A stretch of 64,000 bases of DNA, from assembly GCF_003002815.1 (NCBI RefSeq), contig NZ_PVTF01000016.1, positions 62,001-126,000 on the forward strand. Reading direction: 5' to 3'. Position 1 is the first letter of the stretch. Each line of letters begins with the position of its first letter. This document shows, piece after piece, positions 1 to 13,966 of the stretch. The notes beneath the pieces are model-generated. The model was given only the letters and a program-made list of their open reading frames with translations, made no database searches and had not been told where the DNA came from. The position numbers and the translations under genes were made by a program. The DNA comes from Umezawaea tangerina. Its GTDB lineage: Bacteria > Actinomycetota > Actinomycetes > Mycobacteriales > Pseudonocardiaceae.

Positions 1-1
1 G

Positions 2-3000
2 GCGCAGGCCCTGCTGGCCACCTACGGCCAGGACCGCGAGGACCCGCTGTGGCTGGGCTCGCTCAAGTCCAACATCGGGCACACGCAGGCCGCCGCCGGT
101 GTCGCGGGCATCATCAAGATGGTCATGGCCCTGCGCAACGGGGTCCTGCCGAAGACCCTGCACGCCGACCACCGCTCGCCGCACGTCGACTGGGCCGACG
201 GCAACATCGAGCTGCTGACCGAGGCCCGCGAGTGGCCCGCGAACGACCGTCCGCGCCGCGCGGGCATCTCGTCGTTCGGCATCAGCGGCACCAACGCCCA
301 CACGATCATCGAGCAGGCCCCGGCGGTAGAGCCCGTCGAGGCGGTCGCCCAGGAGCCGGTCGCGGTTCCGTTCGTGCTGTCGGGCAAGACGGAGCAGGCC
401 CTGCGTGCCCAGGCCGCCAAGCTGAGCGAGCACCTGGCCGCGCACCCCGACAGCACCCCGCGCGACCTGGCCTGGTCCCTCGCGACCACCCGCACCGCGC
501 ACACCCACCGTGCCGCCATCGTCGGCACTGACCTGGCCGACGTGGTGCGCGGGCTCGACTCGCTGAACCCCGGCGTGGCCAAGGAGTCCGGTCTCGCGTT
601 CCTGTTCACCGGCCAGGGTTCGCAGCGCGCGGGCATGGGCCGTGAGCTGTACGCGGCGTTCCCGGTGTTCGCGAAGGCGTTCGACGAGGTGGCGGCGCTG
701 GTGGACGTGCGGGACACCCAGGAGGAGTTGGACCGCACGGAGTTCACCCAGCCCGCGATCTTCGCCCTGGAAGTGGCGCTGTACCGGCTGGTCGAGTCGT
801 GGGGCATCCGTCCCGACTTCCTGGGCGGGCACTCCATCGGTGAGATCGCCGCGGCCCACGTGGCGGGTGTGCTCTCGTTGGAGGACGCCGCCAAGCTGGT
901 CAACGCCCGCGCGCGGCTGATGCAGGCCCTTCCGGCCGGTGGCGCGATGATCGCGTTGCAGGCCACCGAGGACGAGGTCACGCCCCACCTCACGGACACC
1001 GTCTCCATCGCCGCGATCAACGGCCCGAAGGCCATCGTGCTCGCTGGCGAGGAAACCCCCGTCGCGCAGGTGGTCGAGAAGTTCGCCGACCGGAAGTCCA
1101 AGCGGCTCAGCGTGTCGCACGCGTTCCACTCGCCGCTGATGGACCCGATGCTCGACGACTTCCGCGCCGTCGTCACCACCCTGACCTTCCAGCGGCCCCG
1201 GATCGAGCTGCTCGGCGACGTGACCGACCCGGAGTACTGGGTCTCCCACGTCCGCGACACCGTCCGCTTCCACGACGCCGTGCGGACCCTGGAGGAGCGC
1301 GGGGTCACCAAGTTCCTGGAGCTGGGCCCGGACGGCGTGCTCGCCGCGATGGCCGAGGTCCCCGTGACCCCGTTGCTGCGCAAGGACCGCGATGAGGTCG
1401 AGTCCGTTGCCACGGCGGTCGGTGCCCTGCACGTCAGCGGCGTCACCGTCGACTGGACCGCGTACTTCGGCGGCGGCACGAAGGTCTCCCTGCCCACCTA
1501 CGCGTTCCAGCGCGACCGCTACTGGCTCGACGTGGTCCCCGGCGGCGTCCGGCTCGGCGCGTCCGACCACCCGCTGCTCGGCTCCACGGTCTCGCTCGCC
1601 GACTCAGACGGCCTCGTGCTCAGCGGCCACCTCGCCCTGGACACGCACGCCTGGCTGGCCGACCACGCCGTGTCCGGCACGGTCCTGCTGCCCGGCACCG
1701 CGTTCGTCGAGCTGGCGATCCACGCGGCCGACGAGGTCGGCTGCGAGCTGCTGGAAGAGCTCACCCTCGAAGCGCCGCTGGTCGTGCCCGAGCACGGCGG
1801 CGTGCAGGTCCAGGTCGGTGTCAGCGGTCCGGACGACACCGGCCGCCGCGCCCTGACCGTCCACTCGCGACTCGACGGGCCGTGGACCCGGCACGCCACC
1901 GGCACCCTGCTCCCGACCGCGCCCGCCACGACGTTCGACCTGTCGCAGTGGCCGCCCGCCGGTGCCCAGCCGGTCGCGGTCGACACCCTCTACGACGACC
2001 TCGCCTCCGTCGGACTCGCCTACGGGCCGGTGTTCCAGGGCGCCAAGGCCGTGTGGCGGCGCGGTGACGAGGTGTTCGCCGACGTCGTGGTCGACGGCGA
2101 CGTGACGGGGTTCGGCATCCACCCGGCGCTGCTGGACGCGACGCTGCACGCGATCGGCGCCGTGGAGTCGGGTGGCCTGGCCAAGCTCCCGTTCGCCTGG
2201 CGCGAGGTCGCCCTGCACGCCGTGGGCGCCACCGCGGTGCGGGTCCGTCTCTCGCCGACCGGTGCCGACGGCGTCTCGCTCCAGCTCGCCGACACCACCG
2301 GCGCTCCGGTCGCCTCCGTGGGATCGCTGGTGCTGCGCGAGGTTCGCGCCGACCAGCTCGCCGCGGGCTTCACCGAGTCCCTGTTCCACGTCGACTGGAC
2401 CGTTCTGCCGGTCGCCGGCGCGTCCATCCGGATCGTCGAGACGGTCCTGGACGCCGACCTCTCCACCATCGAGCCCGCCGACGCCGTGCTGGTCAGCATC
2501 CCCGCCGGAACCGGTGGCGCGGCCGAGGTGCACGAGGCCGTGCGGACGGCGCTGCGCCTGTTGTGCGCGTGGCTGGCCGACGAGCGCTTCGCCGAGTCGC
2601 GCCTGGTCTTCGCCACGACCGGCGCCGACCATGCGGGCAGTGCCGTCCAGGGCTTGGTCCGCTCCGCGCAGACCGAGCACCCCGAACGGTTCCTCCTGCT
2701 CGACACCGACGGTTCCGCCGCTTCCGAGGAGGTCTTGCCCGCGGCCCTCGCCACCGGCGAACCGCAGATCAGCCTGCGCGACGGCGTGGTCCGCGTCGCC
2801 CGGCTGGCCCGCAGCTCCGACGTCCGCGCGGACGTCCCGGTGCTGGACGGCACCGTGCTCATCACCGGCGGGACCGGCGGTCTCGGCGCCGTGTTCGCCA
2901 AGCACCTGGTCGTCAAGTACGGCGTCCGCGGCCTGCTGCTCACCTCCCGCCGCGGCCCGGACGCGCCCGGCGCGGCCGACCTCGTCACCGAGCTGGAAGC

Positions 3001-6000
3001 CCTCGGCGCCACCGTCACCGTCGCCGCGTGCGACGCGGCCGACCGCGACGCCCTCGCCGCGCTGCTGGCCGACCACCCGGTGTCCGCCGTGGTGCACACC
3101 GCGGGCGTGCTGGACGACGGCGTGCTCGACGCCCTGACCCCCGAGCAGGTCGGCACCGTGCTGCGGCCCAAGGTCGACGGCGCGCTCAACCTGCACGAGC
3201 TGACCCACGACCTCAAGGCGTTCATCCTCTTCTCCTCCTCGGCGACCACCTTCGGCAACGCGGGCCAGGCGAACTACGCCGCCGCCAACGCGGTGCTGGA
3301 CAACCTGGCGCACGTCCGCCGGGCGAACGGCCAGCACGGCCTCTCGATCGCGTGGGGCCTGTGGGCCGGGACCGGCGGCATGGGCGCGACCCTCACCGAC
3401 GCCACCGTCGAGCGGATGACCCGCATGGGCGTCCGCCCGCTGACCCCGGACGAGGGCCTGGCGCTGTTCGACGCCGCCTTCGCCTCCGAGCTGCCGGTGC
3501 AGGTGCCCGCGCACCTCGACACCGCCGTCCTCGGTGGCCAGCCGACCGTGTCCCCGCTGCTGCGCGGCCTGGTCCGCCCGACCCGCCGCTCCGCCCGCAC
3601 CGCCCCGGTGCCGACCGCCTCGGCGTTGACCGGCGTCTCCGGCGCGGAACTGGTCACGATCGTGCGCCACCACGTCGCCGAGGTCCTCGGCTACGGCTCC
3701 GGCGACGACGTGGAACCGGGCCTGGCGTTCAAGGAACTGGGGTTCGACTCGCTCACCGCGGTCGAGCTGCGCAACCGCCTCAACGGTCACACCGGCCTCC
3801 GCCTGCCCGCCACGCTGGTGTTCGACTACCCGACGCCCGCCGCGCTCGCCGAGCACCTGCGGACCGAGCTCGGCGGGGGAGCGGCCACGCCGACCGCCGC
3901 CGGCACCGTCGTGCTCGGCACCGACGAACCGATCGCGATCGTCGGCATGGCCTGCCGCTACCCCGGCGGGATCACCACGCCGGAGGACCTGTGGAACCTG
4001 GTCGCGTCGGGCGGGGACGCCGTCACCGGCTTCCCGACCGACCGCGGCTGGGACCTGGAGAACCTGTACCACGCCGACCCCGACCACCCCGGCACGAGCT
4101 ACGTGCGCGACGGCGGGTTCCTGCACGACGCCGCCGAGTTCGACCCGACGTTCTTCGGCATCTCACCCCGTGAGGCGCTGGCGCTGGACCCGCAGCACCG
4201 CCTGCTGCTGGAGACCACGTGGGAGGCGTTCGAGCGCGCCGGCATCGACCCGGCGGCGCAGCGCGGCAGCCGGACCGGTGTGTTCGCCGGGATCATGTAC
4301 CACGACTACGCCTCCGTGGTGGAGCGCGGCGTCGAGGAGACCGAGGGCTACCTCGGCACCGGTGGCAGCCTCGCCTCCGGTCGCGTCTCCTACACCTTCG
4401 GCCTGGAGGGTCCGGCCGTCACGGTCGACACCGCGTGCTCGTCCTCGTTGGTGGCACTGCACCTCGCGGTCCAGGCGTTGCGCAACGGCGAGTGCACGCT
4501 GGCGCTGGCCGGTGGTGTCACGGTCATGGCGACCCCGTCCACGTTCGTCGGCTTCAGCCGGCAACGCGGCCTCGCGGTCGACGGCCGCTGCAAGTCCTTC
4601 GCGGGCGCGGCGGACGGCACCGGCTGGTCGGAGGGCGCGGGCATGCTGCTCGTCGAACGCCTCTCCGACGCCCAGCGCAACGGCCACCCGGTCCTGGCCA
4701 TCGTGCGGGGCTCGGCCATCAACCAGGACGGCGCCTCCAACGGCCTCACCGCCCCCAACGGTCCGGCCCAGCGCAAGGTGATCCAGCAAGCGCTGGCCAG
4801 TGCCCGCCTGTCCACTTCGGACGTCGACCTGGTCGAGGCCCACGGCACCGGCACGAAGCTCGGCGACCCGATCGAGGCGCAGGCCCTCCTCGCCACCTAC
4901 GGCCAGGACCGCTCGGAGCCGCTGCTGCTGGGCTCCATCAAGTCCAACATCGGCCACTCCCAGGCCGCGGCCGGTGTCGCGGGCATCATCAAGGTCGTCG
5001 AGGCCATGCGCCACGGCGTCGTCCCGAAGACCCTGCACGTCGACGCCCCCACCTCCGAGGTCGACTGGACCGCGGGCGCGGTCGAGCTGACCACCGAGTC
5101 CCGCCCGTGGCCGTCCGTCGACCGCCCCCGCCGTGCGGGCGTCTCGTCGTTCGGCATCAGCGGCACCAACGCCCACGTCATCATCGAACAGCCGCCGGTC
5201 GTCGCGGTCGAAGAGACCGGGACCGACGACTTCCCCCGCCCGCTGGTCCTCTCCGGGCGCACGCCCGCCGCCCTGCGCGGCCAGGCCCTCGCGCTCGCCG
5301 CCCACGTCGAAGCCCACCCGGAGCTGGACCTCCTGGACGTCGGCCACTCGCTGCTGGCTCGCACGACCCACGAGCACCGCGCGGCCGTCGTCGCCCACGA
5401 CTGCGAGCAGGTCCTCCGCGACCTGGCCGCCCTCGGCCGCGGCGAGTCGACCACCACGACCGGCAGGACCGCGTTCCTGTTCACCGGCCAGGGTTCCCAG
5501 CGGCTCGGCATGGGCCGGGAGCTGTACGACTCGGTGCCGGTGTTCGCCCGCGCGTTCGACGAGGTCCGCGCCCAGTTCGACCTCCCGTTGCGGGACGTCG
5601 TGTTCGGCGCGGACGCCGACGCGCTCGACCGGACCGCCGTCACGCAGCCCGCGCTGTTCGCGCTGGAAGTCGCCCTGTTCCGGACCCTGGAGCACTGGGG
5701 GATGACCCCGGACGTCGTCGCGGGCCACTCGATCGGCGAGATCGCCGCCGCCCACGTGGCCGGAGTCCTGTCGCTGGAAGACGCGGCCGTCCTGGTGGAG
5801 ACCCGCGGCAAGCTCATGCAGGCCCTGCCGGCCGGCGGCGCGATGGTCGCCCTCCAGGCCACCGAGGACGAGGTCACGCCCCACCTCACCGAACTGGTGT
5901 CGCTGGCCGCCGTCAACGGCCCGAACTCCGTGGTCGTCGCGGGCGACGAGACCGCCGTCGCCGCCGTGGTCGCCCGGTTCGCGGACCGCAAGTCCAAGCG

Positions 6001-9000
6001 CCTCAGCGTGTCGCACGCGTTCCACTCGCCGCTGATGGACCCGGTGCTGGACGACTTCCGCGCCGTGGTCTCGACGTTGACGTTCCACGAGCCGCGCATC
6101 CCGCTGCTCGGCGACGTGACCGACCCGGAGTACTGGGTCCGCCACGTGCGCGGCACGGTCCGCTTCGCCGACACCATGGCCGCCTTGGAAGCCCGAGGCG
6201 TCAAGACCTTCGTCGAACTGGGCCCGGACGGCGTGCTGGCCGCGATGGCCGACGCCCCCGTCATCCCCTTGCTGCGCAAGGACCGCCCCGAACTCGCCAC
6301 GCTGCTCTCGGCCGTCGGCAACGCCTACGCGGCCGGTGCCGACGTCGACTGGGCGCGGCTGCTCAAGGGCGGCCGCCGCGTCGACCTGCCCACCTACGCC
6401 TTCCAGCGGTCCCACTACTGGCCCACCGCCGGTGCCGCCTACGGCGACGTGACCTCGGTCGGCCAGGGCGACGCGGACCACCCGCTGCTCGGCGCGGCCG
6501 TCGCGCTGCCCGAAGGCCAGCTGTTCACCGCCCGGCTCTCGGTCACCACGCACCCGTGGCTGGCCGACCACGTCGTGGCGGGCACGGTCCTGGTGCCCGG
6601 CACCGCGTTCGTCGAGATGGCGCTGCGCGCGGGTGCCGAGGTCGGCTGCGAGCTGCTGGAGGAGCTGACCCTCGAAGCGCCGCTCGCCCTGCACGGCCCC
6701 GTCCAGCTCCGCCTCGCGCTCGGCGAGCCCGACGAGGACGGTCGGCACGCGCTGACCGTGCACTCGCGGCCCGAGGGCGACGACGAGCCGTGGGTCCGGC
6801 ACGCCACCGGAACCCTGCTCCCGCAGGCACCTCCGGCCGCCTTCACCCTCGCCGAGTGGCCGCCCGCCGGTGGCGAGCCGGTCGCGGTCGACGAGGTCTA
6901 CCCCGCGCTCGCCGCCGCCGGGCTGGAGTACGGCCCGGCGTTCCAGGGCTTGCGTTCGGCGTGGCGGTGCGGCGACGACGTGTTCGCCGAGGTCGCGCTG
7001 GACGTGCCCGCGGACCGGTTCGGCCTGCACCCGGCCCTGTTCGACGCCGTGCTGCACGCCCTGTCCCTCGGCGCCTCCACGAGCAGGACGCAGTTGCCTT
7101 TCGCCTGGCGCAACGTCTCGTTGCACGCGGTGGGCGCCGAGGCGCTGCGCGTCCACGTTTCCCGCACCGGCGCCGACGGTGTCGCGCTGGAGATCGCCGA
7201 CGCCACCGGCACGCCGGTCGCGTCCGTGGACTCGCTGGTGCTGCGGGAGTTCACGCCCGACCAGCTCGGCACCTCCCCGGTGGCGCGCTCGCTGTTCCAG
7301 GTCGAGTGGACCCCGGTCGACGGCACCGGGCCGGTCGCCGCGGTGCGCGCGGAGATCACCGCCGACTCCGTGTCCGGCGCGGTGCGCCAGGCGCTGACGT
7401 CGATCCGCACCTGGCTCGCCGAGGACCACGCCGAACGGCTCGTCTTCGTCACCACCGGCGCGGTCGCGGTCCGCGGTGAGGACGTCACGGACCTGGCCGG
7501 TGCCGCCGTGCGCGGCCTGGTGCGGTCGGCGCAGTCCGAGCACCCGGACCGGTTCGTGCTGCTGGACACCGACGACTCGGTCGACCTGGCCGCCGCGGTC
7601 GCGTCCGGCGAACCCGAGGTCGCCGTCCGCGGCGGCGCCGTGCTCGCCCCGCGCCTGGCCCGTGCGACGTCCACTGCGGACGCCGGACTGGAGTTCCGCG
7701 GCACGGTGCTGGTCACCGGCGCGACCGGCAGCCTGGGCTCGGTCTTCGCCAAGCACCTGGTCACCTCCCACGGCGTCCGCAGCCTGCTGCTCACCTCCCG
7801 CCAGGGCCCCGACGCGCCGGGCGCGGACGAGCTCCTGGACGAGCTGCTGGCCCTCGGTGCCTCGGTCGAGCTCGTCGCCTGCGACGTGGCCGACCGCGTC
7901 GCCCTGAAGGCGCTGCTGGACGACCGCGCGGTCGGCGCCGTCGTGCACACCGCCGGTGTGCTGGACGACGCCACGATCACCTCGCTCACCCCCGAGCAGG
8001 TCGACAGGGTGCTGCGCCCCAAGGTGGACGCCGCGCTCAACCTGCACGAGCTGACCACCGACCTCTCCGCGTTCGTCGTCTTCTCCTCGGCCGCGGGCAC
8101 GTTCGGCAACGCGGGCCAGGGCAACTACGCCGCCGCCAACGCCTACCTGGACGCACTGGTCCAGCACCGCGCCGCCCAGGGGCAGCCCGCGCTGTCGCTG
8201 GCCTGGGGCCTGTGGGAGGACACCGGCGGCATGACCGGTGACACCGACCGGCTCAGCCGCGGCGGAGTCACGGCCCTGTCCGTGGACGAGGGCGTGGCGC
8301 TGTTCGACCTGGCCGCGTCGACCGGCAACCCGGTCGTCGTCCCGATGCACCTGAACATCGCCGCCCTCGCCGGCCCCGCGGTCGCCCCGCTGCTGCGCGG
8401 TCTGGTCCGCACGACCCGCCGCGCCGCCGCGGCCGCCACGGGCGACTCCGGCCTGCTGGCCAGGCTCGCCGGCCTGACCGCCGCCGCGCAGGACGAGCTG
8501 CTGCTCGACCTGGTGCGCGGCCAGGCCGCCGACGTGCTCGGGTACTCCGGGCCGCAGGAGGTGGACCCCGAGCGCTCGTTCCGGGAGCTGGGCTTCGACT
8601 CGCTGACCGCCGTCGAGCTGCGCAACCGGCTCACCGCCGACACCGGCCTGCGGCTGCCCGCGACCCTGGTGTTCGACTACCCGTCCCCGGCCGCGCTGGT
8701 CGAGCACCTGCGCGCCGAGCTGGGCGGCACGGCCGCCGCTGTCACCGGCCCGGTCGCGGTGAACGCCACCGACGACGAGCCGATCGCCATCGTCGGCATC
8801 GGCTGCCGGTTCCCCGGCGACGTCCGCGGCCCGGAGGACCTGTGGGCGCTGCTGTCGGAGGGCCGCGACGCCGTCGGCGGCTTCCCGACCGACCGCGGCT
8901 GGGACGTCGAGAACCTGTACCACCCCGACCCCGACCACCAGGGCACGTCCTACTCCCGCGAGGGCGGTTTCCTCTACGGCGCGGCCGAGTTCGACCCGGC

Positions 9001-12000
9001 GTTCTTCGGGATCAACCCGAAGGAAGCCCTCGCCATGGACCCGCAGCAGCGCCTGCTGCTCCAGACGTCCTGGGAGGCGTTCGAGCGGGCCGGGATCGAC
9101 CCGACCTCGTTGCGCGGCAGCCGGACCGGCGTCTTCGCCGGTGTCATGTACCACGACTACGCCTCGCGGCTGCGGTCCGTGCCGGACGGCATCGAGGGCT
9201 ACCTCGGCACCGGCAGCTCGGGCAGCGTGATCTCGGGTCGCGTCTCCTACACCTTCGGCCTGGAGGGCCCGGCGGTCACCGTCGACACCGCGTGCTCCTC
9301 GTCCCTGGTGGCGCTGCACCTCGCCGTGCAGGCGCTGAGGTCCGGTGAGTGCTCGCTGGCGCTGGCTGGTGGTGTCACGGTGATGGCGACGCCCGGCACG
9401 TTCATCGGCTTCAGCCGCCAGCGCGGTCTGGCCGCCAACGGCCGCTGCAAGGCGTTCTCCGCCGACGCGGACGGCACCGGCTGGGGCGAAGGCGCGGGCA
9501 TGCTGCTCGTCGAACGCCTCTCCGACGCCCGCGCCAACGGCCACCCGGTGCTCGCCGTCGTGCGCGGCTCGGCCATCAACCAGGACGGCGCCTCCAACGG
9601 CCTGACCGCCCCGAACGGCCCGTCGCAGCAGCGGGTCATCCGCCAGGCGCTGGCCAACGCCGGTCTGTCCACTTCGGACATCGACGCGGTCGAGGCGCAC
9701 GGCACCGGCACCTCGCTGGGCGACCCGATCGAGGCGCAGGCACTGCTGGCCACCTACGGCCAGGACCGCGAAACTCCGCTGCTGCTGGGCTCCATCAAGT
9801 CCAACCTCGGCCACACGCAGGCCGCGGCCGGTGTCGCGGGCATCATCAAGATGGTCATGGCCCTGCGCCACGGCGTGCTGCCCAAGACCCTGCACGTCGG
9901 CGAGCCCTCGCCGCACGTCGACTGGACCGCGGGCGCCGTCGAGCTGCTGACCGAGGCGACCCCGTGGCCGTCGGGCGACCGCCCGCGCCGCGCCGCCGTC
10001 TCGTCGTTCGGCATCAGCGGCACCAACGCCCACACCATCATCGAGCAGGCTGCCTCCGAAGACGCGAACAGCGGCTTCGGAAGTTCTGATCCTTCCCGGC
10101 TTGTCGTCGAGAACAGCCACAGCGATGACATCGTGTTGCCGTGGGTGGTGTCCGCGAAGACCGCGGTGGCGCTCCAGGCGCAGACCGGCAAGCTGACCCA
10201 ACACCTCGCCGACCACCCCGAGCGCTCGCTGGACGTGGCGTTCTCGCTGGCCACCAGCCGGGCCGCGTTCGAGCACCGGGCCGTCGTGATCGACGGCGAG
10301 GTCGCCGTGACCGGCTCGACCGGCGGCAAGCTCGCCGTCCTGTTCACCGGCCAGGGTTCGCAGCGCCTCGGCATGGGCCGTGAGCTGTACGACCGGTTCC
10401 CGGCGTTCGCCGCCGCGTTCGACGCCGTGTGCGCCGAGCTGGACGTGCCGGTGCAGGAGGTCGTGTTCGGCATCGACGCCAAGGCGCTCGACGAGACCGG
10501 CACCACCCAGCCCGCCCTGTTCGCGCTGGAAGTGGCGCTGTACCGCCTCTTCGAGCACTGGGGCGTGAAGCCCGACTTCCTGGCGGGCCACTCCGTCGGC
10601 GAGATCGCCGCGGCCCACGTGGCCGGTGTCCTCTCGTTGGAGGACGCGGCCAAGCTCGTCTCCGCCCGCGGCCGCCTGATGCAGGCCCTGCCGACCGGCG
10701 GCGCGATGGTCGCCCTCCAGGCCACCGAAGAGGAAGTGCTGCCCCACCTCGCCGTCGCCGTCGGCGGAGCCGACAATCTGGCGAAATCTTTGGTTTCCCT
10801 TGCAGCGATCAACGGTCCCAGGTCGGTCGTCATCGCGGGTGACGAGGCTCAGGTCGAGCAGGTGTTGGCGCACTTCCCCGACCGGAAGTCCAAGCGCCTG
10901 GCCGTGTCGCATGCGTTCCACTCGCCCCTGATGGACCCGATGCTGGACGACTTCCGCGCCATCGTCACCACCCTGACCTTCACCGAGCCGACGATCGCGC
11001 TGCTGGGCGAGGTGACCGACCCGGAGTACTGGGTCCGCCACGTCCGCGAGGCCGTCCGGTTCGCCGAGACCGTCACCACGCTGGAGGCCAGGGGCGTCAG
11101 GACGTTCCTGGAGCTGGGCCCGGACGGCACGCTCTCCGCGATGGGGGCCGAGTCCGCCGCCACCGCCGTGCTCGTCCCGGCGCTGCGCAAGGACCGCTCC
11201 GAGGTCAAGACCCTGTTCCACGCCCTCGGCACGGCCTACGCCCGTGGCGCCAAGGTCGACTGGACGGCGTTCTTCGCGGGCACCGACGCCCGCCGCGTCG
11301 ACCTGCCCACCTACGCCTTCACCGACGAGCGCTACTGGTTGGACGAGGGCTCGGTCCCCGTCGGCCAGGGCCTCGCGCCCAGCGGCCACCCGCTGCTCGG
11401 CGGCGGCATCGACCTGCCGGACTCCGACAGCCACCTGTTCACCTCGCGGCTCACCAGGGACGGCCTGCCGTGGCTGGTCGACCACGCGGTCGGCGGCGCG
11501 GTCCTGCTGCCCGGCACGGCCTTCGTGGAGCTCGCGGTCCGCGCGGGCGAGGAGGTCGGCTGCCCGGTCGTCGAGGAGCTGACCCTGGCCGCGCCGCTGG
11601 TCCTGCCGGAGCACGGCGGCGTGCAGGTGCAGGTCGTGGTCGGTGGGTCGGACGCCGTCGGTCGCCGGAGCTTCACCGTCCACTCGCGACTCGACGACGA
11701 GCCGTGGACCCGGCACGCCACCGGAACCCTCGCCACGACCGGCGCTCCCGCCGACGGCGGCCTGGACGTGTGGCCCCCGGTCGACGCGCTTCCGGTCGAC
11801 GTCAGCGGTCTCTACGACGGCTTCGCCGCCATCGGCCTGGAGTACGGCCCGGCGTTCCAAGGCGTCCAGGCCGCCTGGCGCACGGATGGCGAGGTGTACG
11901 CGGAGATCGCGGTCGACGAGGACACCTCCGACTACGCCGTCCACCCCGCGCTCCTGGACGCGTGCCTGCACGCGGTCGGCGTCGGCGACTTCTTCGAGAA

Positions 12001-13966
12001 CACCGGCCAGGCCCGACTGCCGTTCGCCTGGGCGGGTGTCCGGGTGCACGCGGTCGGCGCCTCCTCGCTGCGGATCCGGATGGCCAAGGCGGGCACGGAC
12101 GCGGTGACGCTGGAGATCGCCGACCCGACGGGTGCCCCGGTGGCCTCGGTCGAGTCCCTGGTGCTGCGCCCCCTGTCCACCGACCAGCTCGGCGGCGGCT
12201 TCGTCCGCTCGCTGTTCCGGGTCGACTGGACGCCGGTCACCGCGCCCGAGTCGAACGACATCCGCTGGGCGCTGCTCGGCTCCGACGACCTCAAGCTGGC
12301 CCAGGTGCTGGACATCCCGGTGCACGCCACGCTCGCCGAGGTCGGTCTGGTGGACGCGCTGCTCGTCTCCTCCGTGCCCGACCTCAGCGTCGGCGGCGGC
12401 CTCGCGGGTGCCACCAGGGCCGGTGTCGGCCGGATGCTCGACCTGGCCAAGGAGTGGGTGGCGCAGGACCGCGACGCCAAGCTGGTCGTGGTGACCGGCG
12501 GCGACCTGGCCGGTGCCGCCGTGCACGGCCTGCTGCGGTCGGCCCAGGCCGAGAACCCGGACCGGTTCGTGCTGGTGGAGCTGGACGACCACGAGGACTC
12601 GGTGCGCGCGCTCGGTGCCGCGCTGGCCACCGGTGAACCGAGGATCGCGATCCGCGAGGGCGCGCTCCTGGTGCCCAGGCTGGCGAAGGTGCCCGCGGTC
12701 GAGCAGGCGAGGCCGGAGCTGCGCGCGGGCGGCAAGGTGCTGCTCACCGGTGCGACCGGCGCGCTGGGCGCCCTGTTCGCCAAGCACCTGGTGACCTCCT
12801 ACGGCGTCACCGACCTGCTGCTCACCAGCAGGCGCGGCCTGGACGCCCCCGGCGCCCCGGAGCTGCGCGACGAGCTGACCGCGCTCGGCGCCACCGCGGA
12901 GGTCGTGGCCTGCGACGTCGCGGACCGGGACGCGCTCAAGGCGCTGCTGGCCGAGCACCCGGTGACCGCCGTGGTGCACGCGGCCGGTGTGCTGGACGAC
13001 GGCGTCCTCACCTCGCTCACCCCCGAACGGCTGGAGAAGGTGCTGCGCCCCAAGGTGGACGCCGCGCTCAACCTGCACGAGCTCACCGGCGACCTGGACG
13101 CGTTCGTCCTGTTCTCCTCCGCCGCGGGCACGTTCGGCAACCCCGGCCAGGCCAACTACGCCGCCGCCAACGCGTTCCTCGACGCACTGGCCGAGCACCG
13201 GCACGCGCAGGGCAAGCCCGCGCTGTCGCTGGGCTGGGGCCTGTGGGAGGACACCGGAGGCATGACCGCCGACCCGGCCCGGCTGGGCACGGCGCTGTCC
13301 GAAGTGGAGGGTCTGGCGCTGTTCGACACCGCGCTGGCCGGCCCGGACGCCACCGTCGTGCCGATGCACCTCGACACCACGGCACTGGGTGACCGGGTGC
13401 CCGCCCTGCTCAGCGGACTCGTCCGCAGGCAGGTGCGCCGCGCCTCGGCCGCCGAGGCCGCGCCCCAGGAGTCGCTGGGCAAGCGGATCGCCGGACTGTC
13501 CGACGGCGACCGGGACCAGGTGCTGCTCGACGTCGTCCGCTCGCACGTGGCGAGCGCGCTCGGCCTGCCGGGCCCCGACTCCGTGGACGAGCACCGCACG
13601 TTCCAGGAGATGGGCTTCGACTCGCTCAGCGCCGTGGAGCTGCGCAACGGACTGAACGCCGCGACCGGGCTGAAGCTGCCCGCGACGCTGGTGTTCGACT
13701 ACCCGACCCCGGCCGCGCTGGTGGACCAGCTGCGGATCGAGGTCGTGCCCGACACACCCGCGGGAGCGCCGCTCTCGCTGGGTGATCTCGATCGACTGTC
13801 CGCCGAGCTCATCGAACTGGGCCGGGACGAGTCCGCGCGTGCGCGGATCACCGAACGGTTGCAAGCGGTACTGGCCGGACTGGCGGCGCCGGAATCCGAG
13901 AACGCGGATCTGGACGCGGCCACCGACGACGAACTCTTCGACCTGCTCGACCAGGAGCTGATGTGA
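2..13966 (+). CDS. Modular type I polyketide synthase, three modules (5' end outside window)
   Basis: Elongation enzyme of a modular polyketide assembly line. The window opens inside a ketosynthase: only its C-terminal part with the KSNIGH motif is visible (to about nt 325). Module A then has AT (about 590-1480), DH (1560-2340), KR (2850-3580) and ACP (3640-3870). Module B: KS 3928-5190, AT 5467-6370, DH 6476-7250, KR 7702-8220, ACP 8500-8730. Module C: KS 8779-10050, AT 10336-11290, DH 11386-12170, KR 12730-13240, ACP 13540-13740. Both full KSs keep DTACSSS, EAHGTGT and KSN-GH. All ATs have GHS(I/V)GE plus HAFH, the malonyl-CoA signature. DHs keep HxxxGxxxxP and the second D motif; KRs carry LDD (B-type) and NYAAANA; ACPs carry GFDSL. 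There is no ER. The last 60 residues after the final ACP form a helical C-terminal docking domain. The stop overlaps the next synthase gene by 4 nt, so translation is probably coupled. Confidence 0.97.
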   Translation, partial: AQALLATYGQDREDPLWLGSLKSNIGHTQAAAGVAGIIKMVMALRNGVLPKTLHADHRSPHVDWADGNIELLTEAREWPANDRPRRAGISSFGISGTNAHTIIEQAPAVEPVEAVAQEPVAVPFVLSGKTEQALRAQAAKLSEHLAAHPDSTPRDLAWSLATTRTAHTHRAAIVGTDLADVVRGLDSLNPGVAKESGLAFLFTGQGSQRAGMGRELYAAFPVFAKAFDEVAALVDVRDTQEELDRTEFTQPAIFALEVALYRLVESWGIRPDFLGGHSIGEIAAAHVAGVLSLEDAAKLVNARARLMQALPAGGAMIALQATEDEVTPHLTDTVSIAAINGPKAIVLAGEETPVAQVVEKFADRKSKRLSVSHAFHSPLMDPMLDDFRAVVTTLTFQRPRIELLGDVTDPEYWVSHVRDTVRFHDAVRTLEERGVTKFLELGPDGVLAAMAEVPVTPLLRKDRDEVESVATAVGALHVSGVTVDWTAYFGGGTKVSLPTYAFQRDRYWLDVVPGGVRLGASDHPLLGSTVSLADSDGLVLSGHLALDTHAWLADHAVSGTVLLPGTAFVELAIHAADEVGCELLEELTLEAPLVVPEHGGVQVQVGVSGPDDTGRRALTVHSRLDGPWTRHATGTLLPTAPATTFDLSQWPPAGAQPVAVDTLYDDLASVGLAYGPVFQGAKAVWRRGDEVFADVVVDGDVTGFGIHPALLDATLHAIGAVESGGLAKLPFAWREVALHAVGATAVRVRLSPTGADGVSLQLADTTGAPVASVGSLVLREVRADQLAAGFTESLFHVDWTVLPVAGASIRIVETVLDADLSTIEPADAVLVSIPAGTGGAAEVHEAVRTALRLLCAWLADERFAESRLVFATTGADHAGSAVQGLVRSAQTEHPERFLLLDTDGSAASEEVLPAALATGEPQISLRDGVVRVARLARSSDVRADVPVLDGTVLITGGTGGLGAVFAKHLVVKYGVRGLLLTSRRGPDAPGAADLVTELEALGATVTVAACDAADRDALAALLADHPVSAVVHTAGVLDDGVLDALTPEQVGTVLRPKVDGALNLHELTHDLKAFILFSSSATTFGNAGQANYAAANAVLDNLAHVRRANGQHGLSIAWGLWAGTGGMGATLTDATVERMTRMGVRPLTPDEGLALFDAAFASELPVQVPAHLDTAVLGGQPTVSPLLRGLVRPTRRSARTAPVPTASALTGVSGAELVTIVRHHVAEVLGYGSGDDVEPGLAFKELGFDSLTAVELRNRLNGHTGLRLPATLVFDYPTPAALAEHLRTELGGGAATPTAAGTVVLGTDEPIAIVGMACRYPGGITTPEDLWNLVASGGDAVTGFPTDRGWDLENLYHADPDHPGTSYVRDGGFLHDAAEFDPTFFGISPREALALDPQHRLLLETTWEAFERAGIDPAAQRGSRTGVFAGIMYHDYASVVERGVEETEGYLGTGGSLASGRVSYTFGLEGPAVTVDTACSSSLVALHLAVQALRNGECTLALAGGVTVMATPSTFVGFSRQRGLAVDGRCKSFAGAADGTGWSEGAGMLLVERLSDAQRNGHPVLAIVRGSAINQDGASNGLTAPNGPAQRKVIQQALASARLSTSDVDLVEAHGTGTKLGDPIEAQALLATYGQDRSEPLLLGSIKSNIGHSQAAAGVAGIIKVVEAMRHGVVPKTLHVDAPTSEVDWTAGAVELTTESRPWPSVDRPRRAGVSSFGISGTNAHVIIEQPPVVAVEETGTDDFPRPLVLSGRTPAALRGQALALAAHVEAHPELDLLDVGHSLLARTTHEHRAAVVAHDCEQVLRDLAALGRGESTTTTGRTAFLFTGQGSQRLGMGRELYDSVPVFARAFDEVRAQFDLPLRDVVFGADADALDRTAVTQPALFALEVALFRTLEHWGMTPDVVAGHSIGEIAAAHVAGVLSLEDAAVLVETRGKLMQALPAGGAMVALQATEDEVTPHLTELVSLAAVNGPNSVVVAGDETAVAAVVARFADRKSKRLSVSHAFHSPLMDPVLDDFRAVVSTLTFHEPRIPLLGDVTDPEYWVRHVRGTVRFADTMAALEARGVKTFVELGPDGVLAAMADAPVIPLLRKDRPELATLLSAVGNAYAAGADVDWARLLKGGRRVDLPTYAFQRSHYWPTAGAAYGDVTSVGQGDADHPLLGAAVALPEGQLFTARLSVTTHPWLADHVVAGTVLVPGTAFVEMALRAGAEVGCELLEELTLEAPLALHGPVQLRLALGEPDEDGRHALTVHSRPEGDDEPWVRHATGTLLPQAPPAAFTLAEWPPAGGEPVAVDEVYPALAAAGLEYGPAFQGLRSAWRCGDDVFAEVALDVPADRFGLHPALFDAVLHALSLGASTSRTQLPFAWRNVSLHAVGAEALRVHVSRTGADGVALEIADATGTPVASVDSLVLREFTPDQLGTSPVARSLFQVEWTPVDGTGPVAAVRAEITADSVSGAVRQALTSIRTWLAEDHAERLVFVTTGAVAVRGEDVTDLAGAAVRGLVRSAQSEHPDRFVLLDTDDSVDLAAAVASGEPEVAVRGGAVLAPRLARATSTADAGLEFRGTVLVTGATGSLGSVFAKHLVTSHGVRSLLLTSRQGPDAPGADELLDELLALGASVELVACDVADRVALKALLDDRAVGAVVHTAGVLDDATITSLTPEQVDRVLRPKVDAALNLHELTTDLSAFVVFSSAAGTFGNAGQGNYAAANAYLDALVQHRAAQGQPALSLAWGLWEDTGGMTGDTDRLSRGGVTALSVDEGVALFDLAASTGNPVVVPMHLNIAALAGPAVAPLLRGLVRTTRRAAAAATGDSGLLARLAGLTAAAQDELLLDLVRGQAADVLGYSGPQEVDPERSFRELGFDSLTAVELRNRLTADTGLRLPATLVFDYPSPAALVEHLRAELGGTAAAVTGPVAVNATDDEPIAIVGIGCRFPGDVRGPEDLWALLSEGRDAVGGFPTDRGWDVENLYHPDPDHQGTSYSREGGFLYGAAEFDPAFFGINPKEALAMDPQQRLLLQTSWEAFERAGIDPTSLRGSRTGVFAGVMYHDYASRLRSVPDGIEGYLGTGSSGSVISGRVSYTFGLEGPAVTVDTACSSSLVALHLAVQALRSGECSLALAGGVTVMATPGTFIGFSRQRGLAANGRCKAFSADADGTGWGEGAGMLLVERLSDARANGHPVLAVVRGSAINQDGASNGLTAPNGPSQQRVIRQALANAGLSTSDIDAVEAHGTGTSLGDPIEAQALLATYGQDRETPLLLGSIKSNLGHTQAAAGVAGIIKMVMALRHGVLPKTLHVGEPSPHVDWTAGAVELLTEATPWPSGDRPRRAAVSSFGISGTNAHTIIEQAASEDANSGFGSSDPSRLVVENSHSDDIVLPWVVSAKTAVALQAQTGKLTQHLADHPERSLDVAFSLATSRAAFEHRAVVIDGEVAVTGSTGGKLAVLFTGQGSQRLGMGRELYDRFPAFAAAFDAVCAELDVPVQEVVFGIDAKALDETGTTQPALFALEVALYRLFEHWGVKPDFLAGHSVGEIAAAHVAGVLSLEDAAKLVSARGRLMQALPTGGAMVALQATEEEVLPHLAVAVGGADNLAKSLVSLAAINGPRSVVIAGDEAQVEQVLAHFPDRKSKRLAVSHAFHSPLMDPMLDDFRAIVTTLTFTEPTIALLGEVTDPEYWVRHVREAVRFAETVTTLEARGVRTFLELGPDGTLSAMGAESAATAVLVPALRKDRSEVKTLFHALGTAYARGAKVDWTAFFAGTDARRVDLPTYAFTDERYWLDEGSVPVGQGLAPSGHPLLGGGIDLPDSDSHLFTSRLTRDGLPWLVDHAVGGAVLLPGTAFVELAVRAGEEVGCPVVEELTLAAPLVLPEHGGVQVQVVVGGSDAVGRRSFTVHSRLDDEPWTRHATGTLATTGAPADGGLDVWPPVDALPVDVSGLYDGFAAIGLEYGPAFQGVQAAWRTDGEVYAEIAVDEDTSDYAVHPALLDACLHAVGVGDFFENTGQARLPFAWAGVRVHAVGASSLRIRMAKAGTDAVTLEIADPTGAPVASVESLVLRPLSTDQLGGGFVRSLFRVDWTPVTAPESNDIRWALLGSDDLKLAQVLDIPVHATLAEVGLVDALLVSSVPDLSVGGGLAGATRAGVGRMLDLAKEWVAQDRDAKLVVVTGGDLAGAAVHGLLRSAQAENPDRFVLVELDDHEDSVRALGAALATGEPRIAIREGALLVPRLAKVPAVEQARPELRAGGKVLLTGATGALGALFAKHLVTSYGVTDLLLTSRRGLDAPGAPELRDELTALGATAEVVACDVADRDALKALLAEHPVTAVVHAAGVLDDGVLTSLTPERLEKVLRPKVDAALNLHELTGDLDAFVLFSSAAGTFGNPGQANYAAANAFLDALAEHRHAQGKPALSLGWGLWEDTGGMTADPARLGTALSEVEGLALFDTALAGPDATVVPMHLDTTALGDRVPALLSGLVRRQVRRASAAEAAPQESLGKRIAGLSDGDRDQVLLDVVRSHVASALGLPGPDSVDEHRTFQEMGFDSLSAVELRNGLNAATGLKLPATLVFDYPTPAALVDQLRIEVVPDTPAGAPLSLGDLDRLSAELIELGRDESARARITERLQAVLAGLAAPESENADLDAATDDELFDLLDQELM

